Below, piece after piece: positions 5,213 through 10,387 of a stretch of 10,387 nt of DNA (position 1 is its first letter; each line of letters starts with the position of its first letter). Both the position numbers and the translations under genes were made by a program. This stretch comes from Nitrososphaerales archaeon TH5894 (GTDB lineage Archaea > Thermoproteota > Nitrososphaeria > Nitrososphaerales > Nitrososphaeraceae), in the NCBI GenBank assembly GCA_014523485.1, contig JAATVK010000023.1, positions 1 through 10,387 on the forward strand. Reading direction: 5' to 3'. The notes under the pieces were generated by a model, which was not told the origin of the DNA, did not search any database, and was given only the letters and a program-made list of their open reading frames with translations.

Positions 5213-6127
5213 TTATATCCTATAGTAAAAAAGGGCATCGACCGCAACTGCAATAAATATTATCACTAAATATGGTGCCGTTACTTTGTAGGCTTTCCAT
5301 GCAAATTCTGGAGTAGGATTCTTAGTTAATTTATAATGATAAACTAGCATTAGAAGACCTGAACCTAGGGCTATTGTAATATATAAAAGACCTAAACCAA
5401 AAAAGTATAAAGAAAGAGAAAATGGAAGTAATATAGCTGTATTAATAAAGATATATTTTGCAGTTCTTTGATTACCTATTAAAACTGGTAACATGGGAAC
5501 ATTGACACTAGCATACTCTTCTCTTGTTTTTATTGCTAGACACCAAAAGTGAGGTGGGGTCCACATAAAAACTAGCCAGCCTACTAAGAATCCAGTTAAA
5601 TCAATTGTACCAGTTGCAGTTGCCCACCCTGCCATTGATGCGGCACTTCCGGCGAATCCTCCAATTACAATATTTAATGAATTTGTCCTTTTAAGCCAAA
5701 CAGTATAGATTATAACATAGAAAAATATTCCCAAAGCAATCATAAATGTAGCAACAGGGTTTAAAGTTAACCAGGCAATTATTACAGACGTTATACTCAG
5801 AGCCAGACCATACATTAAAACAGTCTTTGCAGATAATTTACTACCAGGAATTGGTCTTTTAGATGTTCTCACCATTAATTTATCTATATCCCTGTCATAG
5901 TAATGGTTTAAAGCACTAGAACCCATAGAGGCAAGTGCGCCTGCTAGAACTATAAACCCAATTTGCCAAAGGGATACATCCCAAGGAATAGATGGTGTAC
6001 TATCAAATCTTGTTGCTCCTAGCAAAGAGCATATTGCTGTTATTACTAAAACAACTACAATACGAGGTTTTGAAACTTCAATATATGGTCTTATGTCCAC
6101 TGCATTGGATCTCCAAATTTTATTCAC
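5213..6127 (-). CDS. ctaB: Protoheme IX farnesyltransferase (heme O synthase)
   Basis: CtaB attaches a farnesyl chain to protoheme to make heme O, the precursor of heme A for heme-copper oxidases. It is an integral membrane enzyme of the UbiA family. The 304-aa product has the first Asp-rich motif NHYYDRDIDKLMVRT (74-88, with D78, D80 and D82), followed by RPIPGSKLS. The loop WLKRTNSLNIVIGGFAGS (144-161) is present, as is the CtaB-specific FMWTPPHFWCLAI (187-199) with NVPMLPV (209-215). About eight or nine hydrophobic helices are visible. The start is GTG at 6127, preceded by a GGGAG two bases away. The PYIEVSKPRI segment near residue 14 fits the family N-terminus. The divergent blue-copper gene 124 bp away supports a respiratory role. 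Confidence 0.96.
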   Translation of the reverse strand: MNKIWRSNAVDIRPYIEVSKPRIVVVLVITAICSLLGATRFDSTPSIPWDVSLWQIGFIVLAGALASMGSSALNHYYDRDIDKLMVRTSKRPIPGSKLSAKTVLMYGLALSITSVIIAWLTLNPVATFMIALGIFFYVIIYTVWLKRTNSLNIVIGGFAGSAASMAGWATATGTIDLTGFLVGWLVFMWTPPHFWCLAIKTREEYASVNVPMLPVLIGNQRTAKYIFINTAILLPFSLSLYFFGLGLLYITIALGSGLLMLVYHYKLTKNPTPEFAWKAYKVTAPYLVIIFIAVAVDALFYYRI

Positions 6128-6178
6128 ATCTCCCGGATTTATTTTATTCGTTAGTCAGTTATTGAATTCTTATAATAT
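6128..6178 (-). promoter_or_regulatory. ctaB upstream region: TATA-like box and SD-like sequence
   Basis: On the minus strand, ttataa with AT-rich flanks (about 6168-6178) is 40-50 nt before the GTG, predicting a leader of some 15-20 nt. That leader would contain GGGAG (6134-6130), a Shine-Dalgarno-like sequence two bases before GTG. An ATG immediately followed by TGA (6129-6124) overlaps the GTG in another frame. The SD spacing is unusually short. Confidence 0.35.
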
Positions 6179-6216
6179 GTCGTTCAATATGATATAATTA
6201 GCATGAGTTGAAAAGG

Positions 6217-6226
6217 TTAAAATTAT
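6217..6226 (+). promoter_or_regulatory. Tentative TATA-like box of the cupredoxin gene
   Basis: The sequence ttaaaattat is centred about 30 nt before the ATG at 6252, matching the leaderless spacing seen at other genes here. A second AT-rich candidate (gatataatta) lies at 6191-6200. Confidence 0.35.
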
Positions 6227-6251
6227 AGCGAAATTCTTCAACTTATAAAGC

Positions 6252-7064
6252 ATGGCAGACTGGGACTTGTTAACGCCAGGCATAGGATTGACTTCTATAG
6301 GGATTGTAGGCGTCTTTGTTTCTCTATCTGGTATTGCAAAAACATTTATAGATGGGATGCATGCTGTTTCTTTGCTGACGCTTTTAATAGGTATGATTTT
6401 CTTGGCGCCAGGCATTTTTAAAGATGGATTTCCCTCATCAAGGAAAGCTAAATTAGGATCATTTATAACATTAGGCATATTAATTATAATTGGATTAGTT
6501 GGTGCTTTCTATTCGAGTGGACAAACACCTTCGATATTTGTTTACATTGCTATCCTAATACTTATTTCTGTTCCTGCAGCCGCAGTAATACTTGGAATAT
6601 ATAGAAATAGTTCAAAAGTGAAACTTTATCTGGCTTCATTTGTTGTTGCAGTTATAATAGGTATTGTTTCTTTTTCAACGCTAGGAACACAATTTCAAAA
6701 TCCTCAAGCTGACTCCCAAGAAAAAACGGAAGAAATAACAGCCGATCAAAAACCTGTAACCGATATTGATGTAACACAATTAGTTAGAGTTAATATTCTC
6801 GCAGGATCTTCAGCCCAAGGAAATCCAGATTATGATCCCGAAGAATTGATAGTCAAGAAGGATAATGTTGGTATTATTTGGATAAACCAAGATAATGTTC
6901 CTCATACAGTAACTAGTTTGAAGGATGATGGTAAATCTTTTGATTCTTCTATAATTATGGGAAATGCTAATTATACTCTTTTGCTTTCTGATCTTAAAGA
7001 AAAAGGATATGACTATTTTTGTACAATACATCCATATATGAAAGCCAAATTTCAGATAGAATAA
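6252..7064 (+). CDS. Five-helix membrane protein with C-terminal cupredoxin (blue copper) domain
   Basis: The 270-aa product has five predicted membrane helices (about 10-31, 37-56, 68-89, 93-117 and 124-145). A polar linker rich in Gln, Glu and Lys (146-172) follows, then a plastocyanin-like domain (173-270). Type 1 copper ligands are visible: H218 in NVPHTVTS and C257, H260 and M263 in CTIHPYM, a loop spacing like that of amicyanin. Basic residues in loops 2-3 and 4-5 place the N-terminus inside and the copper domain outside the cell. Only one ligand cysteine is present, so it is not a CuA oxidase subunit II. Divergence from ctaB suggests electron delivery to, or assembly of, a heme-copper oxidase. 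The copper domain is secure, and the partner is inferred. Confidence 0.9.
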   Translation: MADWDLLTPGIGLTSIGIVGVFVSLSGIAKTFIDGMHAVSLLTLLIGMIFLAPGIFKDGFPSSRKAKLGSFITLGILIIIGLVGAFYSSGQTPSIFVYIAILILISVPAAAVILGIYRNSSKVKLYLASFVVAVIIGIVSFSTLGTQFQNPQADSQEKTEEITADQKPVTDIDVTQLVRVNILAGSSAQGNPDYDPEELIVKKDNVGIIWINQDNVPHTVTSLKDDGKSFDSSIIMGNANYTLLLSDLKEKGYDYFCTIHPYMKAKFQIE

Positions 7065-7090
7065 TTTTATTCAGTTATTACTAAATAGAG

Positions 7091-7109
7091 TTGAATAGTT
7101 TCTATTCAA
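7091..7109 (+). terminator. Hairpin downstream of the cupredoxin gene
   Basis: A perfect 8-bp inverted repeat (ttgaatag 7091-7098, ctattcaa 7102-7109) with a 3-nt loop lies 26 bp after the stop. No T tract follows on the plus strand. It may mark or stabilise the mRNA 3' end, but termination there is uncertain. Confidence 0.3.
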
Positions 7110-7183
7110 AAATTGTATAGCATATATGACATTATCAATATTTATTTCAGTATTAACGAATAACATTATTTTGTTCTTTTTTT

Positions 7184-7639
7184 ATGTATGAATATAAAGG
7201 ATACTTTCTTTCTAAATTTATGTATAACCCAAATATATCCATCCATCATAAGCATTTAAATGCACTAGCGAAATTAGCAATTAGCACATTACCCAATGAA
7301 TCCTGCGCAATATTGTTAGGTAAAAGATCAAGTATCAAGCCGGTTGTTCATTATATTTTACCTATGAACAATTCTTCGAATTCGTCTACTGAGTTTAATA
7401 TTGAAGCCGACGATCTATATTATGCCTATAATAAAGCTAGGTTAATGAATTTAGATATTATTGCGATTTTCCACTCACATCCTTCTCAACCTATTCCCTC
7501 AGATATGGACAAAACTTTTATGTTGATTAATCCTATTGTTTGGATAATTTATTCTTCTCTTTCTCATACCTTTAAAGCATTTATATTGGATCAAACCGAT
7601 CAATTACAGGAAATAAGTATACACTTAATTAAGGACTAA
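7184..7639 (+). CDS. JAMM/MPN-domain metalloprotease-like protein
   Basis: JAMM (JAB/MPN) zinc proteases remove ubiquitin-like modifiers or process sulfur-carrier proteins. The 151-aa product is essentially one such domain. It has the catalytic-type glutamate in NESCAILLG (E39) and the metal site IFHSHPSQPIPSDMD (95-109, with H97, H99, S106 and D109). The usual spacing is HxHx7Sx2D. Here only six residues separate the second His and the Ser, so the loop is one residue short. Two starts are possible, ATG at 7184 (151 aa) and ATG at 7220 (139 aa). The domain begins near residue 17, so both keep it intact. Its last 11 bases overlap the 3' end of aspS, which is convergent. The target is unknown, and an archaeal ubiquitin-like protein is a family-based guess. 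Confidence 0.88.
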   Translation: MYEYKGYFLSKFMYNPNISIHHKHLNALAKLAISTLPNESCAILLGKRSSIKPVVHYILPMNNSSNSSTEFNIEADDLYYAYNKARLMNLDIIAIFHSHPSQPIPSDMDKTFMLINPIVWIIYSSLSHTFKAFILDQTDQLQEISIHLIKD

Positions 7640-8921
7640 TTCTATATGGATCTCTTGGATACAATACAACTTCTCTTACATTCATCGATCCTGTTAAAGA
7701 CATAATTAATCTATCTAGACCTAAACCACAACCAGCGTGAGGGGGCATGCCCCAATCAAAAACTTTTAAGTGTTCTGAAAATTTATCTGGATTCAGACCC
7801 TGTTCTGCTAATCTATTTCTAATTTTAGTGGGATCATGTTGTCGTGATCCTCCTGATATTAACTCCAAATAACCAATTTGTAAATCAAAGGAATCAGAAA
7901 GGAAAGGATCCCGCTTATTTTCTAGAATATAGAAGGGCTTTAACTTTAAAGGCCATTCTGTTATAAAATAAAAACCAGGATGTAATCGACCCAATTTTCT
8001 TAAGGACGAATCTGATAAATCATCTCCATACGTCACACACTCACCATTCTCTTTAAGTTCTTCGATACATGTCTGATATGTAAGTCTGGGAAATTTTGGT
8101 TCAATTGCCTTATTTAGAAAATCATTTGTTGTAAAATCCAGCAAAGCTGAATCGTTTATACCTATGATAACATTTTTTATTACTCGTTCCATTATTTCCA
8201 TTATATCGTAATGGTCTAAAAAAGCGGCTTCAATATCAACACTATAAAATTCTGTTAAATGCCTTACAGTATTAGATTTCTCTGCTCTAAAATATGGTGC
8301 TATTTCAAATACACGATCCAATGCCAATACAAGCTGTTCTTTATAAAGCTGAGGGCTTTGCGCAAGATATGCTTTATTTTTAAAGTAATCAAATTCAAAT
8401 AAATTTGCACCTCCTTCGCTAGCACTTCCTATAATCTTCGGAGTATTTACCTCGAGAAAAGACATCTCTAGTAAAGTTTTTCTAACAATTTGTAAAGCAA
8501 TAGACCTTATAACAAATAATTTTGAAACATTTTCATTTCTTAAGTCTAATGCTCTTGCATCGAGTCTCTTATCAAGAGATGATTCTAATCGGCCAGTCGG
8601 ATCAATTGGGAGGGGATGCTTAGAAAGATAAATGGCGACAACCTCTTCTAATTTTAACTCTACTGTCATTTCTTTTGCTTTACTTTTTTGTATCTTGCCA
8701 GAAACTAAGATAGAGCTTTGTCTAGGTATTTCTCTTATTTGTGGAAACTCCTCTGGATCAACTATGACTTGAATTGAACCAGTTATATCTTTAATTACTA
8801 AAAATATTATTTTTCCAATGTCACGTACATCTTCAATCCAGCCACCGACTTTTACTTTCTCTCCAAGTATATTTTCTTTTAATTCATTAGCAAAATGCGT
8901 TCTCTTAATTTTTTCTTTCAA
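7629..8921 (-). CDS. aspS: Aspartyl-tRNA synthetase, archaeal type
   Basis: This class II synthetase charges tRNA-Asp (in non-discriminating forms also tRNA-Asn). The 430-aa product has an N-terminal OB-fold anticodon domain (about 18-100, KVKVGGWIEDVRDIG). The catalytic core shows motif 1 (FLEVNTPKIIGSASEGG, 155-171), AQSPQLYKE (187-195), motif 2 (FRAEKSNTVRHLTEF, 211-225) and motif 3 (GLGLDRLIMSL, 399-409), with the archaeal ending YPRDPYRISP. The start is TTG at 8921: an in-frame stop lies upstream and no ATG is available, and KRTHF near residue 6 matches the family N-terminus. The gene follows the NusA-like gene by 53 bp and may share its transcript. The residue after GWI is Glu (E30), which bears on tRNA specificity. 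Confidence 0.96.
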   Translation of the reverse strand: MKEKIKRTHFANELKENILGEKVKVGGWIEDVRDIGKIIFLVIKDITGSIQVIVDPEEFPQIREIPRQSSILVSGKIQKSKAKEMTVELKLEEVVAIYLSKHPLPIDPTGRLESSLDKRLDARALDLRNENVSKLFVIRSIALQIVRKTLLEMSFLEVNTPKIIGSASEGGANLFEFDYFKNKAYLAQSPQLYKEQLVLALDRVFEIAPYFRAEKSNTVRHLTEFYSVDIEAAFLDHYDIMEIMERVIKNVIIGINDSALLDFTTNDFLNKAIEPKFPRLTYQTCIEELKENGECVTYGDDLSDSSLRKLGRLHPGFYFITEWPLKLKPFYILENKRDPFLSDSFDLQIGYLELISGGSRQHDPTKIRNRLAEQGLNPDKFSEHLKVFDWGMPPHAGCGLGLDRLIMSLTGSMNVREVVLYPRDPYRISP

Positions 8922-8968
8922 TTGAATTAATATCTTATATGGTTTATTTCAATTTTTTCCATATTGTT

Positions 8969-8977
8969 ATATATTTA
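8969..8977 (-). promoter_or_regulatory. Possible internal TATA-like box for aspS
   Basis: On the minus strand taaatatat overlaps the stop of the NusA-like gene and lies 48-56 nt before the TTG. It predicts a leader of roughly 20-25 nt. It could give aspS a promoter of its own in addition to read-through. AT-rich context makes this weak. Confidence 0.25.
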
Positions 8978-9481
8978 ATCTATATACTCGACAAGCAATT
9001 CTATCTTTCTAATTTCTTCTGCAATTTTAGTAATGAGTTTGGTATCTATTTTAGCATTGATATTTTTCTTTTTGGATATTATTATTTTTGTAAGTTTATT
9101 TCCATCAGGCAGCCAAACTAAATTGATTGAAACAATCTTCACTGGAAATATTAAATTTTCAATAAATCTCCTTTCTGTGGCACCGCTTTCAATGAACCAG
9201 ACACTATTATTAAATTCCTTTTTTATATAATCTAATAAGTCCATATTCGAACGTAATATACTAATATCCGACGTTGGCAGTATCAATATCAATTCTTCAT
9301 CAATTTTGTGAGCTCCAACTAGTGTAAATTTATCAATTATATTATTTTTATCAGCTAATTTGGTTAATTTCATAGCAGCTTCAATATCTCCGATTGACAG
9401 ATGACCACTTTTTAATTTAGATTCACATTTTGAACATAAAATTTCTGTTTTAGCATCAAATGAACAAATAGGAGTTTTCAA
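8975..9481 (-). CDS. NusA-like KH/zinc-finger RNA-binding protein
   Basis: The 168-aa product resembles the archaeal NusA-like proteins annotated as transcription elongation factors. It opens with a cysteine cluster, PICSFDAKTEILCSKC (C6, C16 and C19), that may bind metal. A domain follows with ILILPTSDISILRS around 65-78 and the segment FPVKIVSINLVWLPDG (112-127), which I recall as characteristic of this family. The GxxG turn expected in a KH fold is not apparent: the corresponding stretch reads RSNMD. The start is TTG at 9481, because an in-frame stop sits three codons upstream and no ATG exists there. The conserved P-I-C-S-F-D start supports it. It is the first gene of a probable nusA-like/aspS transcript. 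The exact role, transcription or RNA binding, is inferred. Confidence 0.8.
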   Translation of the reverse strand: MKTPICSFDAKTEILCSKCESKLKSGHLSIGDIEAAMKLTKLADKNNIIDKFTLVGAHKIDEELILILPTSDISILRSNMDLLDYIKKEFNNSVWFIESGATERRFIENLIFPVKIVSINLVWLPDGNKLTKIIISKKKNINAKIDTKLITKIAEEIRKIELLVEYID

Positions 9482-9510
9482 TAATTCTCACTCATTAATG
9501 CTACTGATCC

Positions 9511-9520
9511 ATATATATAT
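9511..9520 (-). promoter_or_regulatory. TATA box of the NusA-like/aspS unit
   Basis: The run atatatatat is centred 34 nt upstream of the TTG at 9481 on the minus strand, predicting a leader of only a few bases. It is one half of a divergent promoter region (9482-9581), the other half serving the ABC transporter gene. Confidence 0.45.
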
Positions 9521-9549
9521 AGAGAGCTAAAATGATAAAAGGATGAAAA

Positions 9550-9558
9550 ATATATTTA
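9550..9558 (+). promoter_or_regulatory. TATA box of the ABC transporter ATPase gene
   Basis: The sequence atatattta is centred 28 nt before the TTG at 9582, the spacing expected if transcription starts at the first codon. It supports TTG 9582 as the true, leaderless start. Confidence 0.45.
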
Positions 9559-9581
9559 TTTAGGTTAGATAATAAATAGAT

Positions 9582-10387
9582 TTGTTAAAAAATAAATTAC
9601 TTATAAACGGTATAAGTGTCTCTTACTCTGTACATAATAAAAGTATAAAGGCAGTTGACAATGTATTTATCGAATTAAAAAAAGGTGAATCACTTGGTAT
9701 TGCTGGAGAATCAGGATGTGGTAAAACCACATTGGTTTCTGCAATAATGAGAAATATAACACCTCCTGGAAAAATTACAGCAGGAAGTATTTTTCTAGAT
9801 GGAGAAGAAATAACAAAGTTATCAGATAAAGACTTTGATTCGAGGATTAGATGGAAAAAAATTTCTTTAGTTTTTCAAGGAGCCATGAATTCATTAGATC
9901 CTGTATATACAATAAAAAACCAAATTAATGATATATTTGAAACTCACGGTCAATCTTATGATAAAGAAAAAGTAATAACAATTCTAAAGAATGTAGGCCT
10001 AGACAAATCTGTTCTAGGACAATATCCTCATGAGTTAAGTGGAGGTATGAAACAACGAATAGTTATAGCTTTAGCTTTATTGCTACAACCTGATATTATC
10101 ATTGCTGATGAACCAACTACAGCTTTAGATGTGCTTGTTCAGGCACAAATAATTAAGTTATTAAAAAACCTTAAAGAAAATGGAATCAGTATTATTTTAA
10201 TTTCTCATGATCTCGCTTTAATTTCTGAGTTGGTAGACAAAATAGGAATTATGTATGCAGGAAAAATAGTTGAATTGAATTTAACCAAAGAAATTATATT
10301 TTCTCCCAAAAATGAGTATACTAAAAAACTCATATTATCTACTCCTCAATTAGGACAAACTTTTAAAAAAATAAATCAAAGTAAATA
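9582..10387 (+). CDS. Peptide/nickel-type ABC transporter ATP-binding protein (DppD-like), cut at window end
   Basis: This is the ATPase subunit of an oligopeptide/dipeptide/nickel importer, powering uptake from the cytoplasmic face. The visible 268 codons contain all nucleotide-binding elements: Walker A GESGCGKTT (42-50), Q-loop VFQGAMNSLDP (97-107, Q99), signature LSGGMKQR (152-159), Walker B IIIADEPTTALDV (172-184) and H-loop SHDL (H209). NEYTKKLILSTPQL (244-257) matches the C-terminal region specific to the peptide subfamily. The start is TTG at 9582: an in-frame TAA lies three codons upstream and there is no ATG before the Walker A motif. The last two bases are TA, so the stop may lie exactly at the edge or the gene may continue. 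Family members are usually about 320 aa. Permease or partner ATPase genes probably follow outside the window. Confidence 0.93.
   Translation, partial: MLKNKLLINGISVSYSVHNKSIKAVDNVFIELKKGESLGIAGESGCGKTTLVSAIMRNITPPGKITAGSIFLDGEEITKLSDKDFDSRIRWKKISLVFQGAMNSLDPVYTIKNQINDIFETHGQSYDKEKVITILKNVGLDKSVLGQYPHELSGGMKQRIVIALALLLQPDIIIADEPTTALDVLVQAQIIKLLKNLKENGISIILISHDLALISELVDKIGIMYAGKIVELNLTKEIIFSPKNEYTKKLILSTPQLGQTFKKINQSK

Noticed and set aside
6170..6478. 102-codon minus-strand frame across the cupredoxin promoter and N-terminus
   Set aside because: It overlaps the first membrane helices of the cupredoxin gene and both divergent promoters. Its composition is not that of a real protein.
8939..9230. 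Two plus-strand frames opposite the NusA-like gene
   Set aside because: They are hydrophobic-looking only because they are antisense to a Lys/Ile-rich gene. The minus-strand protein has clear family motifs.

Overview
This window is AT-rich archaeal DNA, most likely from a member of the Nitrososphaerota (Thaumarchaeota). Several genes are specifically archaeal: ribosomal protein L10e, Pth2-type peptidyl-tRNA hydrolase, a geranylgeranyl-reductase-like flavoprotein, archaeal EF-1 beta preceded by a small double zinc ribbon, an archaeal-type AspRS and a NusA-like KH protein. TATA-like boxes lie about 25-30 nt before many start codons, which fits archaeal, largely leaderless transcription. The lineage call also rests on heme O synthase next to a membrane-anchored blue-copper protein, a pattern of copper-rich archaeal respiration. 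No rRNA, tRNA, CRISPR array, insertion sequence or integrase is visible.

Layout. 1-564: ribosomal protein L10e behind a clear TATA box. 565-1044: the longest gene-free stretch, very AT-rich, holding a perfect 37-bp tandem duplication, a 14-bp direct repeat and a small hairpin. 1045-2232: phosphoglycerate kinase. 2316-3206, minus strand: an unrecognised 123-aa protein and Pth2, separated by 165 bp with two perfect palindromes. 3253-4416: geranylgeranyl-reductase-family flavoprotein, divergent from pth2 across only 46 bp. 4455-5177: zinc-ribbon protein (58 aa), EF-1 beta, and a small winged-helix-like protein. 5213-6127, minus strand: heme O synthase. 6252-7064: five-helix membrane protein with a C-terminal cupredoxin domain. 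7184-7639: JAMM/MPN metalloprotease-like protein whose 3' end overlaps aspS. 7629-9481, minus strand: aspS, preceded by the NusA-like gene. 9582-10387: ATP-binding subunit of a peptide-type ABC transporter, cut by the window end.

Function. Most of the window is housekeeping: translation (L10e, Pth2, zinc ribbon, EF-1 beta, AspRS), transcription or RNA binding (NusA-like), gluconeogenesis/glycolysis (PGK) and isoprenoid lipid or quinone saturation (the reductase). The ctaB/cupredoxin divergent pair points to assembly or electron supply of a heme-copper terminal oxidase. Two supplied gene starts need correcting (pgk and EF-1 beta), and two real genes (the zinc ribbon and the ABC ATPase) are easy to miss. 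Four genes appear to start with TTG and one with GTG. I see no clear undescribed multi-gene system. The parts most worth a second look are the 5-helix cupredoxin, the unrecognised 123-aa gene with its palindromes and A10 tract, the repeats upstream of pgk, and the JAMM protein with a shortened metal motif.
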